Assembly (NCBI RefSeq): GCF_023380025.1
Contig: NZ_CP097253.1
Location: 1,736,001-1,800,000, forward strand
Reading direction: 5' to 3'
Source: Sphingomonas glaciei
GTDB taxonomy: Bacteria; Pseudomonadota; Alphaproteobacteria; Sphingomonadales; Sphingomonadaceae
DNA length: 64,000 nucleotides
A model generated the notes under the pieces. The model worked only from the letters and a program-made list of their open reading frames with translations, made no database searches and was not told where the DNA came from. Positions 42,909-52,070 of this stretch are shown here, piece by piece (positions within the stretch are counted from its first letter, which is position 1; each line of letters begins with the position of its first letter). The position numbers were made by a program, and so were the translations under genes.

Positions 42909-44495
42909 ATGACCGACGACGCGCTCCGCCAGGCCGCACTGGCCAGCAAGACCTGGGTGTATGAGGAAGCGCGCAAGCTGCTCGCCCGCTATCCGGACGG
43001 CAAGCCCAACGGCGAAGCGATCGTGTTCGAGACCGGCTACGGCCCATCCGGATTGCCGCACATCGGCACCTTCACCGAGGTCCTGCGCACGACCTGGGTC
43101 CGCCGCGCGTTCGAGACGCTGACCGGCGGCACGATCCCGACCCGGCTGGTCGCGTTCAGCGACGACATGGACGGCCTGCGCAAGGTGCCGGACAATGTGC
43201 CCAACGGCGAGGTGCTTCAGGCCGCGCTCGGCAAGCCGCTGACGCAGGTGGCCGACCCGTTCGGCTGCCACCCCAGCTTCGCGCATCACAACAACGCGCT
43301 GCTGCGGCAATTCCTCGATCGCTTCGGCTTCGACTATGAATTCGTCAGCGCGACCGACGCCTACACCTCGGGCCGGTTCGACGACGCTCTGCGCCAGGTG
43401 CTGCGCCACTTCGACGACATCCTCGGGGTCATGCTCCCGACCCTGCGCGAGGAGCGGCGGCTGACCTATTCGCCGGTGCTTCCGGTCTCGCCGACCACCG
43501 GCCGCGTGCTGCAGGTGCCGGTGCGGGTGCTCGACGCGGAGGCGGGCACCATCGCCTTCACCGACGAGGACGGGAGCGAAGTCACTCAGTCGGCGCTCGG
43601 AGGCCTCTCCAAGCTCCAGTGGAAGGTCGACTGGGCGATGCGCTGGGTCGCGCTCGGCGTCGATTACGAGATGGCGGGCAAGGACCTGATCGATTCGACG
43701 ATCCAGTCGGGAAAGATCGCCCGCATCCTCGGCGCCCGCCCGCCCGAGGGCTTCAACTACGAGATGTTCCTCGACGAAAAGGGCGAGAAGATCTCCAAGT
43801 CGAAGGGCAATGGCCTGACGATCGACGACTGGCTCAAGTATGGCGGCGAGCGGAGCCTCGAATTCTACCTGTTCCGTGAGCCCAGGAAGGCCAAGAACCT
43901 CCACCTCGGCCTGATCCCGCGCGCGATCGACGATTATTGGCAGTTCCGCGGCCGCTGGTCCGAGCAGCCGGTCGAGCAGCGCCTCGGCAACCCGGTGCAC
44001 CATATCCACGGTGGCGCGGTGCCGGAGCCGGGCGAGCTTCCGCTCAGCTTCGGCCTGCTGCTCAATCTCGCTAGCCTGCCCGGCGTCGCCGACAAGGACA
44101 CCGCCTGGCGGTTCGTCCAGCGCTATGCCCCGGGCACTGCGCCGGAGAACGACCCGGAGCTCGACGAGCTGATCGGCCTGGCGGTCACCTATGCCGGCGA
44201 TTTCGTCGTGCCGGGGCTGACCCGACGCCCTCCGAACGAGACCGAGACCGCCGCCCTGCGCGACCTCGACGCCATGCTCGGCGACCTCGCGCCCGACACC
44301 CCGGCCGACGACATCCAGAATGCGGTGTTCGAGATCGGCAAGCGCCATTACGGCAAGGAGCGACTGCGCGAGTGGTTCCAGGCGGCGTACGAGACGCTGC
44401 TCGGCTCCAGCCAGGGCCCGCGCCTCGGCAGCTTCATCGCGCTCTACGGGATCGACAACAGCCGCCGCCTGATCGCCGAGGCACTGGCAGCCTGA
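42909..44495 (+). CDS. lysS: Class I lysyl-tRNA synthetase
   Basis: Charges tRNA-Lys. 528 residues of the class I (archaeal-type) enzyme, the form usual in alphaproteobacteria, not the class II enzyme of E. coli. FETGYGPSGLPHIGTFTEVL holds the HIGH-like motif and EKISKSKGNGLTIDDW the KMSKS-like motif. The C-terminal anticodon-binding region follows. The ATG at 42909 has no good ribosome-binding site; a TTG at 42873 lies 12 bases after GGAAGGGG and would add 12 residues. The start is therefore open. Confidence 0.95.
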   Translation: MTDDALRQAALASKTWVYEEARKLLARYPDGKPNGEAIVFETGYGPSGLPHIGTFTEVLRTTWVRRAFETLTGGTIPTRLVAFSDDMDGLRKVPDNVPNGEVLQAALGKPLTQVADPFGCHPSFAHHNNALLRQFLDRFGFDYEFVSATDAYTSGRFDDALRQVLRHFDDILGVMLPTLREERRLTYSPVLPVSPTTGRVLQVPVRVLDAEAGTIAFTDEDGSEVTQSALGGLSKLQWKVDWAMRWVALGVDYEMAGKDLIDSTIQSGKIARILGARPPEGFNYEMFLDEKGEKISKSKGNGLTIDDWLKYGGERSLEFYLFREPRKAKNLHLGLIPRAIDDYWQFRGRWSEQPVEQRLGNPVHHIHGGAVPEPGELPLSFGLLLNLASLPGVADKDTAWRFVQRYAPGTAPENDPELDELIGLAVTYAGDFVVPGLTRRPPNETETAALRDLDAMLGDLAPDTPADDIQNAVFEIGKRHYGKERLREWFQAAYETLLGSSQGPRLGSFIALYGIDNSRRLIAEALAA

Positions 44496-44616
44496 AACGC
44501 CGCCGCCAATCACCCAACCGCTCGTCACGCAACCGTTCGTCGAACCGCCGTCCAATAGCGGCTTGACCGCCTGCCGCCGCTCGGCTCCACACGGGGCTTC
44601 GCAGGGGGTGCGTGTA

Positions 44617-45543
44617 GTGCAGGCTGATCAGGCGCTGGTCCTTGACCAGGTCACCAAGAAATACGGCGATTTCACCGCGGTCGACGACCTCAGTTTCGCG
44701 GTCCGCAGCGGCGAGGTGTTCGGCTTCCTCGGCGGCAATGGCGCGGGCAAGACCACCTCGCTGCGGATGGTGCTCGACATCATCCGCCCGACCGCCGGCA
44801 GCATCTCGGTGCTGGGCCGCCCGCCGGGCCGCGAGAACGCCCCCTTCCTCGGCTTCCTGCCCGAGGAGCGCGGACTCTACCGGACCATGTCGGCTATCGA
44901 CACCATCGTCTATTTCGGGCGCCTCAAGGGCATGACCGTCGGCGACGCCCGGAGCGAGGGCCTCGCGCTGCTCGACCGCTTCGGCCTGTCCGCCAACGTC
45001 AAGTCAACCGTCGACAAATTGTCCAAGGGCATGGCGCAGAAGGTCCAGCTCGCCACCGCGGTGGTGAACAGTCCCAAGCTGCTGATCCTCGACGAGCCTT
45101 TCTCCGGCCTCGACCCCGTCAATCAGGGCCTGCTGGAGGACGAGATCCGCCGCGCGTCGAATAAGGGCGCGACCGTGGTCTTCTCGACCCACGTCATGCA
45201 GCATGCCGAGCGCCTGTGCGACCGGCTGCTGCTGCTCGCCCGCGGCCGCAAGAAGTTCGAAGGCAATCTCGACGAGGCCCGCGCGCTGCTTCCCGCGCGG
45301 CTCACCGTCACCTCGCGCCAGTCGCTTGCCGGCTTGGCCGGGGTCGCCGACTGCCAGCCGCTGGGCGACGGCGAAGCGGGCTGGCGCGACTGGGCGATCA
45401 CGCTCCGGCCCGGCGCCTCGCCCGGCGACCTGCTCGAACATTGCTCGGCGAGCGGGATCGCGCTGCGCCGGTTCGAAGAACGCCGCGCCAGCCTGCACGA
45501 CGTCTTCCTTCACATGGTCGGAACCGAGGAACCGGGTAAATGA
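44617..45543 (+). CDS. ABC transporter ATP-binding protein (NatA-like)
   Basis: A 308-residue ABC ATPase. Walker A GGNGAGKTTSLRMV, Q-loop FLPEERGLYRTM, signature KLSKGMAQKVQLA, Walker B LLILDEPFSGLDPVN and switch His in STHVMQHAE. The C-terminal domain after residue 235 is as in NatA-type exporters. Start at the GTG at 44617 (VQADQALVLDQV), about 10 bases after AGGGGG; a GTG at 44608 is possible. The permease starts in an ATGA overlap. A sodium, drug or antibiotic export role is typical of the family; no substrate can be assigned. Confidence 0.92.
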   Translation: MQADQALVLDQVTKKYGDFTAVDDLSFAVRSGEVFGFLGGNGAGKTTSLRMVLDIIRPTAGSISVLGRPPGRENAPFLGFLPEERGLYRTMSAIDTIVYFGRLKGMTVGDARSEGLALLDRFGLSANVKSTVDKLSKGMAQKVQLATAVVNSPKLLILDEPFSGLDPVNQGLLEDEIRRASNKGATVVFSTHVMQHAERLCDRLLLLARGRKKFEGNLDEARALLPARLTVTSRQSLAGLAGVADCQPLGDGEAGWRDWAITLRPGASPGDLLEHCSASGIALRRFEERRASLHDVFLHMVGTEEPGK

Positions 45544-47039
45544 GCAACGTCCTCCTCGTCGCGCTGCGCGAATATCGCCAGATCACCCGGATGCGCAGCT
45601 TCTGGCTGACGTTGCTGATCCTCCCCGTCGCGCTCGCCATCGCCCCGCTGACCCAGCGGTTCATGGGGCAGGATGAAGCCGACAAGGTGATGATCGTCGA
45701 TCAAAGCAGCATCGGGGCTGGCAAACAGATCGCCGATCGCCTGCGGCTGGACGAGGATCGCCGGGCGATGAACGACCTCGCGCGCTACGTGCAGCGGCAC
45801 AAGCTTGCAGCCCCGGCCGACGCCCCGTGGGCACGCAACGACCGCTATTTCAGCGATGCCGAGGTCGAACTATTCGGGGCAAGGGGCGGCGTCACCGCCG
45901 CACTGAGCAGGCTCAAGCCGTCAATCCCGCCCGAAACCGCCGAGTTCGAGATACCCGACCCGCGCTTCGAGATCGTCACTCCCCCGGACGATCTCGCCCG
46001 GTTGCAGAGCCCAGCGCTTGAACAAAGGATGGAAACGCTGCTTCGACCCGAAGAGGGTAGCAGGGCCGACCCGATCGACGCCATCGTCGTCATTCCCGCC
46101 GACTTCACGCGCACCGGCACCGCGCGCTTTTCCTCCTCGGGGCGGCCGAACGCCCAGTTGCTGGGAAGCGTCCAGGACGTGCTGACCCGCTCGCTGCGCC
46201 AGGGGCTGCTGGCGCAGGAAGGCGTGCCCCTCGAGGTCGCCGCCGCCGCCGCTACGGTCACCCCCAATCTGCTGATCGCGCAGCCTGCACCGGGAAGCGG
46301 CGTGCGCGAAGCCCTGCTGGTCCGCTCGATCCTGCCGCTCGCCAGCTGCTACCTGCTAATGATGGCGCTGATGCTGTCGGGCAGCTGGATGCTCCAGGGC
46401 ACGATCGAGGAGCGTTCGAACAAGCTGCTCGAGACCGTGCTGGCGACCATCAGTCCCGAGCAGTTGATGTACGGCAAGCTGCTCGGCACCGTGGCCGTGG
46501 GCCTGACCATGATCGGCGTGTGGATCGCGTGCGGCGCCTTTGCCGCCTTCGCCACGCAGGGCGCGATCGCCGAGTTCATCCGCCCCGCCCTCGCCCCGCT
46601 CAACTCCCCAATAACGATCGCGGCGATGATCTACTTCTTCATCGCCGGCTACCTCGCCATCTCGGTATTCTTCCTGGCGGTAGGCGCGATCAGCGATTCG
46701 ATGAACGACGCGCAGGGCTATCTGATGCCGATCATCCTCGCGATCCTGCTTCCGATCACGATCCTGATCCAGGGCATCGTCGACGGCGGCAAAGGGATCG
46801 GGGTGACGATCATGACCTGGGTGCCGATCTGGACTCCCTTCGCGGTGCTGGCGCGGCTCGGCACCGGAATTCAGACGTGGGAGGTGATCGGCTCGGGTCT
46901 GCTCCTCGCCGCCTTCGTCGCGCTGCAGATGTTGATGCTAGGGCGCCTGTTCCGCGCCAGCCTGCTCGCGTCGGGGCAGAAGCCTGGCGTCAAGGAACTT
47001 GCGGCGCGGCTGCGCGGCAGGACCGCGCACGCCGACTAG
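45540..47039 (+). CDS. ABC transporter permease (ABC-2/NatB-like)
   Basis: A 499-residue ABC-2-type permease paired with the ATPase before it. One N-terminal membrane span (FWLTLLILPVALAIAPLTQ, about 20-38), a large extracytoplasmic domain to about residue 260, then five or six spans (LPLASCYLLMMALMLSGSWM, LLGTVAVGLTMIGVWIACG, MIYFFIAGYLAISVFFLAVG, YLMPIILAILLPITILIQG, GSGLLLAAFVALQMLMLG). NKLLETVLATISPEQLMYGK is the coupling-helix region. The ATG overlaps the ATPase TGA by four bases. The stop is three bases from that of convergent DUF885. Confidence 0.9.
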   Translation: MSNVLLVALREYRQITRMRSFWLTLLILPVALAIAPLTQRFMGQDEADKVMIVDQSSIGAGKQIADRLRLDEDRRAMNDLARYVQRHKLAAPADAPWARNDRYFSDAEVELFGARGGVTAALSRLKPSIPPETAEFEIPDPRFEIVTPPDDLARLQSPALEQRMETLLRPEEGSRADPIDAIVVIPADFTRTGTARFSSSGRPNAQLLGSVQDVLTRSLRQGLLAQEGVPLEVAAAAATVTPNLLIAQPAPGSGVREALLVRSILPLASCYLLMMALMLSGSWMLQGTIEERSNKLLETVLATISPEQLMYGKLLGTVAVGLTMIGVWIACGAFAAFATQGAIAEFIRPALAPLNSPITIAAMIYFFIAGYLAISVFFLAVGAISDSMNDAQGYLMPIILAILLPITILIQGIVDGGKGIGVTIMTWVPIWTPFAVLARLGTGIQTWEVIGSGLLLAAFVALQMLMLGRLFRASLLASGQKPGVKELAARLRGRTAHAD

Positions 47040-47042
47040 GGC

Positions 47043-48890
47043 TTACGAACCCGCTTTGGTCGCCACGATCCAGCGATCGATCTTCTGTTCCAGCACCGCC
47101 AGCGGCAGCGCACCGGTGTTCAGCACCTGGTCGTGGAAGGCGCGGATGTCGAACCGCTCGCCAAGCTCGCCCTGCGCCTTGGCGCGAAGCCGCTGAATGG
47201 TCAGCGAACCAAGCTTGTAGGCCAGCGCCTGCCCCGGAATGGCGATGTAGCGCTCGACCTCGGCTGTCGCATCGGTCCGGCCCATGTTGCTGTTGGCCAG
47301 CATGTAGGCAATCGCCTGGTCGCGGGTCCAACCCTTGGCGTGGAGACCGGTGTCGACCACCAGCCGCATCGCGCGCAGCATCTCGTCCGACAGCGTCCCG
47401 AAGCGCTGATAGGGGTCCTTGAACAGCCCCATGTCGTAGCCGAGCGTCTCTGCATAGAGCGCCCAGCCCTCGGCATAGGCGGTATTTCCGCCGAACCGCA
47501 TGAACGAGGGCAGCGCTTCATTCTCCTGCGCCAGGCTGATCTGGAAGTGATGCCCGGGCGACCCTTCGTGCAGGTACAGGGTGTTGATTCCCGGCGTGGT
47601 CCGGCTCGGCAGGTCGTAGGCATTGAAGTAGAAGACGCCGGGGCGTGAACCGTCGGGCGTCCCGCTCTCATACGATCCGCCGGCCTCGAATTTCTCGCGG
47701 AAGGGTTCGTAGGGCCGGATCTCCAGCCGCGCCTTGGGCATGGTGGAAAAGAAGCGCGGAAGCTCGGCGTCGACCTGCTTGCCGACCGCATAATAAGCGT
47801 CGGTCAGCGCCTGCCGGCTCCTGGGCTGGAATTTGGGATCGGTGCGCAAATACTCGAAGAAGGCGGGAAGGTCGCGCTTGAAGCCGACCTCGCGCCGGAC
47901 CTTGTCCATCTCGCCGCGAATTCGCGCGACTTCGCTTAGGCCGAGCTGGTGGATTTCCTCGGGGGCGATGTCGAGCGTTGTGGAGGAGCGGACGAGATGG
48001 CGGTAGAGCTCCGGCCCACCCTTCATGCTCAACAGCCCGACTCCGTCGCGCGCGGCCGGCAGATACTCGTTGCGGAGGAAATCGCGGACGCGGGTCAGCG
48101 CGGGCCTGATCTCCCCGTCATAGGCCGCGCGATAGGCCGCGGTCAGGCGGGTGCGCTCGGCGGCGGGGATCGAATCCGGGAACTTGCGCACCGGCCCCAG
48201 ATAATTGTTCTCGGCCGGGGACTGCTTCAGCTGGCCGTCGAGCTGCTCGATCATGTTGCGGACGGTCAACTTGGTATCGACCACCCCACTCCCCATCCCC
48301 TCCCGCCACCGCGCGATCGTCGCGTCGAGGTAGCGGACGTAATCCTTGTGACGCTTGAGGTTGTTTTCGTAGTCGACCAGCGTCTGGAACGGCGCCGCCC
48401 CCTGCCCGCTGGCGAAGGTCGGGTAGAAGGTGTGGGTGCCGAAGAAATGGTTCATCGGCCGCACCCGCGTCATGCGCAGCAGATCCTCGCCATAGCCGCG
48501 CAGCGTGTCCTCGGTGGTGAACTTGAACACGTCATAGGCGATCGCGTCGGTCGGGGTCAGCCGCGCCCGGTCGACCGTGGCGAGGGCGGCCAGATCACGC
48601 TCGGCAGCGCTCTTCTCGGCCGCGAAGTAGGCATCGCTGATATTGTCGCCCAGCCGATCGGCATAGCGCATGTCGCCGCGCAGCAGCGCGCTCAGCGGGT
48701 TGCGACGCAGGCTCGCCTCGTCGCTGTCCCTGAAGATCGCGAACAGCCGGTCGTGCTCCGACTGCGCCGTCGCCGCGGGCTTGACGGCCACGATCGCGGA
48801 AGGGGCGTCGGCAAGCGCGGGGCGGTCGGTGGTGGCGCAGGCACCAAGCGCGAGCAGGCTTGCGCCAAGCAGCAGAGAGCGATGGGTCAT
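47043..48890 (-). CDS. DUF885 family lipoprotein, predicted metallopeptidase
   Basis: A 615-residue protein with a lipoprotein signal (MTHRSLLLGASLLALGAC, lipobox LGAC, Cys at residue 18). The DUF885 core is clear: LYLHEGSPGHHFQISLAQE carries the HExxxxHH-type metal motif, AYAEGWALYAETL follows as in other members, and EIRPYEPFREKFEAGGSYE precedes it. DUF885 proteins are relatives of zinc carboxypeptidase-like enzymes with unclear substrates. The ATG at 48890 begins the signal peptide; the frame remains open upstream through rcnB-antisense sequence. Outer-membrane anchoring is likely from the lipobox. Confidence 0.9.
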   Translation of the reverse strand: MTHRSLLLGASLLALGACATTDRPALADAPSAIVAVKPAATAQSEHDRLFAIFRDSDEASLRRNPLSALLRGDMRYADRLGDNISDAYFAAEKSAAERDLAALATVDRARLTPTDAIAYDVFKFTTEDTLRGYGEDLLRMTRVRPMNHFFGTHTFYPTFASGQGAAPFQTLVDYENNLKRHKDYVRYLDATIARWREGMGSGVVDTKLTVRNMIEQLDGQLKQSPAENNYLGPVRKFPDSIPAAERTRLTAAYRAAYDGEIRPALTRVRDFLRNEYLPAARDGVGLLSMKGGPELYRHLVRSSTTLDIAPEEIHQLGLSEVARIRGEMDKVRREVGFKRDLPAFFEYLRTDPKFQPRSRQALTDAYYAVGKQVDAELPRFFSTMPKARLEIRPYEPFREKFEAGGSYESGTPDGSRPGVFYFNAYDLPSRTTPGINTLYLHEGSPGHHFQISLAQENEALPSFMRFGGNTAYAEGWALYAETLGYDMGLFKDPYQRFGTLSDEMLRAMRLVVDTGLHAKGWTRDQAIAYMLANSNMGRTDATAEVERYIAIPGQALAYKLGSLTIQRLRAKAQGELGERFDIRAFHDQVLNTGALPLAVLEQKIDRWIVATKAGS

Positions 48891-48990
48891 GAAAGGTTCT
48901 ATACTCGCAAGGCGTGCAATGGATGAGGGCGCGACGAGAACCGCCGCGCCCTCCCTTGCAACAACGCGTCGACCGGCCGCCGGGGCCAGT

Positions 48991-49902
48991 CTACCAGAAG
49001 AAGTCGCGGATCCGGTCGAGTACCCGCCCAGTGCGCAGGTCCACCAGCAGCACGTCGTCATGATAGCGGATCCAACGATAGGGTCCGCTGACCGGCGGCA
49101 GGCGATAGGAATAGGGATCGAGGATCCAGTAGCGGCTCGCATAATAACGCGCTGGAAGCTGCCAGCCGATGTCATAGTCGCGATAGCGCCAGCCGAACGG
49201 ATCGATGTAGACGCTGAGGTGGAAGCGCGAGCGGTCACGGTCACGGTGGCGGCGCCAGTCGTAGCGCCGGTCCTGCCGCCAGTCGCGCCGCCAGCTGTCA
49301 CGCCCGGCGCGGTCGCGGCGCAGCCCGTCGGCCGCGACCCGGTCGCGGAGATTGCCCGCGGTCACGCTTCCGGGCGACACCTCTCGCGACGGCCGGGTCA
49401 CCGTTACCGGCGAGGGAATCGCATTGCCATACACCGGGGAGCCGGCGCTGGGCGGCACGTCGCGGATCCGGCTTCGACCTTCGTCGTTCCCGCCCCGCCA
49501 ACCTGCGCCCCCTGCCCCATTGGCGCGGCGCTCGAAGCCGGCGACATCTTCGCTCGGCCTGCCGCGATCCTCTCGGCGCGGCCTGGCGACGGCCGTCGCG
49601 GCAACGGGATCGGGCGAGGCCTGACGAGGTTCGAACCGCTCGGCGCGTTCCTCGCGCGGGGGCGGGGGCGCCTGGGGCATCACCTCGACTTCACGCGGCT
49701 GTTCGCGGCGCTCGCTCCACTCCGACCGCGCAGGCCGCGGCGAAGCGTCTGCATCGCGGCTCTGTCGTTCGGCGCGCGGCTCGGGCTCGGGCGGGCGTGG
49801 CGCCGCGGCCTGCTCGAGCGGCTCCTCGCTGGCGGGCTGGGCGGCGGCGCCCGACGCGATCGCGGCGGTGAGTAATAGCGAGGACAGCAGGGACAAACGC
49901 AT
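48991..49902 (-). CDS. RcnB family periplasmic protein
   Basis: A 303-residue protein with a signal peptide (LLSSLLLTAAIASGAAAQ), a long Pro/Arg/Glu-rich low-complexity part (about residues 25-225), and a C-terminal RcnB domain of about 75 residues: WQLPARYYASRYWILDPYSY, then YRLPPVSGPYRWIRYHDDVLLVD and GRVLDRIRDFFW. E. coli RcnB modulates nickel and cobalt efflux from the periplasm, but sphingomonads carry many such proteins and the role here is unknown. A palindrome covers its ribosome-binding site (49913-49928). Confidence 0.85.
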   Translation of the reverse strand: MRLSLLSSLLLTAAIASGAAAQPASEEPLEQAAAPRPPEPEPRAERQSRDADASPRPARSEWSERREQPREVEVMPQAPPPPREERAERFEPRQASPDPVAATAVARPRREDRGRPSEDVAGFERRANGAGGAGWRGGNDEGRSRIRDVPPSAGSPVYGNAIPSPVTVTRPSREVSPGSVTAGNLRDRVAADGLRRDRAGRDSWRRDWRQDRRYDWRRHRDRDRSRFHLSVYIDPFGWRYRDYDIGWQLPARYYASRYWILDPYSYRLPPVSGPYRWIRYHDDVLLVDLRTGRVLDRIRDFFW

Positions 49903-49912
49903 CAGCGAGACC

Positions 49913-49928
49913 TTTCACTTCAGTGAAA
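49913..49928 (-). promoter_or_regulatory. Perfect palindrome over the rcnB ribosome-binding site
   Basis: TTTCACT (49913-49919), two bases, then AGTGAAA (49922-49928) form a perfect 7-base inverted repeat. Read on the minus strand, its right end supplies AAAGG, which lies 8 bases before the rcnB ATG. It may be a repressor site or an RNA hairpin that hides the ribosome-binding site. The DUF4242 gene has a similar element at 23201-23218. Confidence 0.5.
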
Positions 49929-49959
49929 CGATCTTCATCCTAAGCGGCTGAGCGGCAGA

Positions 49960-50466
49960 TTAACGCGGAGGCGAAACGATTCCCGGTGGCTGTGGAGCGG
50001 CAGGCTGGTTCGCCGATAGGTCGGGCGCACTCGCTCCCGCGACCCGTTCGATCGCCCGCCGCAGCCGCGGCTGCATCCCGCAGGCGCAGCGATTGGGAAG
50101 CGCATCGACCTGCTCGGCGGCCGGCCGCGGGCTCTGCTGGAGCAACGCCGCCACCGCACAAGTAAAGCCCGGCAGGCAATAGCCGCACCCGATCGCATCC
50201 TCGGCGACGAGCGCCAGGGTGAACGGGTGGCTGGTCAGCCCCTCGACCGTGGTGACGTCGGCCCCTTCCAGCGATCCGATCGTCACCGCGCAACTCAGCG
50301 CCGCGCCCCCGTCGATGATCACCGTGCAAGCTCCGCACTGGCCGGTCCCGCCGCAGCCCTGCTTGGTGCCGGTAAGATTGGCCGCATCGCGCAGCGCCCA
50401 CAGCAGGGGGGTCGCGGGATCGAGCGCGAACTCCAAAGCCTGACCGTTGACCCGCATCCGCGCCAT
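49960..50466 (-). CDS. 2Fe-2S iron-sulfur subunit of a molybdenum hydroxylase family enzyme, orphan
   Basis: A 168-residue protein with both iron-sulfur domains of the small subunit of xanthine dehydrogenase/isoquinoline oxidoreductase-type enzymes. The plant-type cluster motif is GCGGTGQCGACTV with a later LSCAV, and the second cluster has GCGYCLPGFTCA and RCACGMQPR. The first motif has five residues between its first two cysteines where four is usual. The start is the ATG at 50466. No large molybdopterin subunit or FAD subunit lies nearby, so the partner is elsewhere or missing. A Pro/Ala-rich tail follows the fold. Confidence 0.85.
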   Translation of the reverse strand: MARMRVNGQALEFALDPATPLLWALRDAANLTGTKQGCGGTGQCGACTVIIDGGAALSCAVTIGSLEGADVTTVEGLTSHPFTLALVAEDAIGCGYCLPGFTCAVAALLQQSPRPAAEQVDALPNRCACGMQPRLRRAIERVAGASAPDLSANQPAAPQPPGIVSPPR

Positions 50467-50515
50467 GGGCGTGCCTCTAGCCGCGGCGGCGTGATGCTGC
50501 CAAGTCGGGTGCGCG

Positions 50516-51310
50516 ATGAGGGACATGCAACATATCGAAACAAGCTGGGGCCGGGTCGGCTGTTCGACGCGCGGAAGCGGGGGCGTGCCCTTGCTGTTCC
50601 TGCACGGCGTCGGCTCCGACCGCAGCGCATGGGATCGCCAATTGGACCCCTTCGGCGAAGAACGGCTGGCGATTGCGATCGACATGCCGGGCTACGGCCA
50701 CAGCGATGCCGGGCACCGCGAGTTCGAAGGACGCCAGGACTTCGCCGCCTCGGCCCTGGCGGTACTCGACGCGCTCGGCCAGGAGCAGGCGCATGTCTGC
50801 GGCCTCAGCCTCGGCGGCGTGATCGCGCTGGCGATGGCGGGACAAGCGCCCGACCGCCTGGCCAGCCTGGTGCTCGCCGACAGCTTCGCCGGCCATCCCG
50901 AGGGTCCGGCGATCCTCGGGCGCTCGCTGGCGGGCGCCGAGCAACTCGGCATGGCCCGGCTGGCCGACAGCCGGGCCGACGCCCTGCTTGCCCAGCCGCC
51001 CGACCCCGCCGTCCGGCGCGAAGTGGTCGACACCATGTCGCGGATCGATCCCGCCGCTTATGCCCGCGCGGCCGAGGCGGTGTGGCTGGCCGACCAGCGG
51101 GGCGAGGCGGCGGGCGTGTCGTGCCCGACGCTGATCCTCTACGGCAGCGAGGATCGCATCACGCCCCCGGCGCTGTCGGAAGAGCTGAAATCGCTGATCC
51201 CGCATGCCGGGCTGATCGAGATCACCGGCGCGGGCCACCTCCCCAATCTCGAGCAGCCGGCGATCTTCAACCGCGTGCTGGCGGGCTTCCTCGCCGACGC
51301 GGAGCGCTAG
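50516..51310 (+). CDS. Alpha/beta hydrolase (3-oxoadipate enol-lactonase-like)
   Basis: A 264-residue alpha/beta hydrolase. LLFLHGVGSDRSAWD gives the oxyanion HG, VCGLSLGGVIALAMA the nucleophile elbow (GLSLGG, catalytic Ser), LYGSEDRITPP the Asp and TGAGHLPNLEQP the His. The pattern LFLHG...GHSDAG...LDSFAGHPEG-like resembles PcaD-type lactonases but also many esterases; no catabolic genes are nearby to support a pathway. It is divergent from the 2Fe-2S gene (49 bases). An ATG at 50525 is an alternative start. Confidence 0.85.
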   Translation: MRDMQHIETSWGRVGCSTRGSGGVPLLFLHGVGSDRSAWDRQLDPFGEERLAIAIDMPGYGHSDAGHREFEGRQDFAASALAVLDALGQEQAHVCGLSLGGVIALAMAGQAPDRLASLVLADSFAGHPEGPAILGRSLAGAEQLGMARLADSRADALLAQPPDPAVRREVVDTMSRIDPAAYARAAEAVWLADQRGEAAGVSCPTLILYGSEDRITPPALSEELKSLIPHAGLIEITGAGHLPNLEQPAIFNRVLAGFLADAER

Positions 51311-51343
51311 GGAGCGGCTTTTGCTCCCCTGCGTTTCCCGTCC

Positions 51344-52066
51344 ATGCCGTGGCAGCCGCAGCAAAGCGATCGCAAGAAGGCCATCGGGCTGGTGGTCCTG
51401 CTCCACCTTGGGCTCGGAGCAGCGCTGCTGCATGGCCTCGCCGGCGAACCGCTGCGCCGCGCGCAGGCGGCGCTGACCACCTTCGACGTGCCGCCTCCCC
51501 CGCCGCCCGCGCCCGAACCGCCGCCTCCTCAAGAAAAGGCGCCGGCCGAAGCGCGGGACGAAGGCGCCACGGATCTCGCCGCCCGGCCCGCACCGGTGGT
51601 CCAGCCGCCGCCCGAGGTCAGGCTCCCCACCCCGCCCACCTTGCGCACGGCCGACGAGACTGCCGCGGTGACGGGAACCGCGCCGAGCGCCGGGGCGGGC
51701 CGGGTCGCGGGCCCGGGCGCGGGGTCCGGCTCGGGCGGGGACGGCACGGGTGGCGGAGGGAGCGGCGGGGCGGGTGCCGGCGGGATCGGGAGCGAGGCGC
51801 GGCTGCTGTCGGGCAATCTGTCGCGCGGGGACTATCGCCGGATCCGCGGCTTCGGCGCGCCGCGCGGCTCGGCGGTGCTGGCGATCGAGGTCAGCGCGGG
51901 GGGCGAGCTGACCCGCTGCCTGCCGTTCACCTCCTCAGGCAATCCCGCGCTCGATACGGAGCTATGCCGCCTGCTCGGCCGAACCCGCTGGGAGCCGGCC
52001 CGCGACCGCGCCGGAACGCCGATCCCGGTCGCGCTGCGCTACGTCGCGACCTGGAACCGCGACTAG
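51344..52066 (+). CDS. TonB-like energy transducer
   Basis: A 240-residue protein with an N-terminal membrane helix (about residues 14-32, IGLVVLLHLGLGAALLHGLA), a Pro-rich stretch (DVPPPPPPAPEPPPP), a Gly-rich linker (about residues 118-150), and a C-terminal TonB-type domain (YRRIRGFGAPRGSAVLAIEV, then GELTRCLPFTSSGNPALD and RTRWEPARDRAGTPIPVALR). It probably carries proton-motive energy to an outer-membrane receptor, but no receptor or ExbBD genes are adjacent. Start at the ATG at 51344, with GCTCCCCTGCG-like sequence upstream rather than a clear ribosome-binding site. A second, distinct protein of the TolA/TonB type in the window. Confidence 0.8.
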   Translation: MPWQPQQSDRKKAIGLVVLLHLGLGAALLHGLAGEPLRRAQAALTTFDVPPPPPPAPEPPPPQEKAPAEARDEGATDLAARPAPVVQPPPEVRLPTPPTLRTADETAAVTGTAPSAGAGRVAGPGAGSGSGGDGTGGGGSGGAGAGGIGSEARLLSGNLSRGDYRRIRGFGAPRGSAVLAIEVSAGGELTRCLPFTSSGNPALDTELCRLLGRTRWEPARDRAGTPIPVALRYVATWNRD

Positions 52067-52070
52067 GCGA

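Noticed and set aside
51316..51340. A third copy of the REP-like hairpin, suggested by CTCCCCTGCG before the TonB-like gene
   Set aside because: The second arm is missing (TTTCCCG follows), so no hairpin forms.
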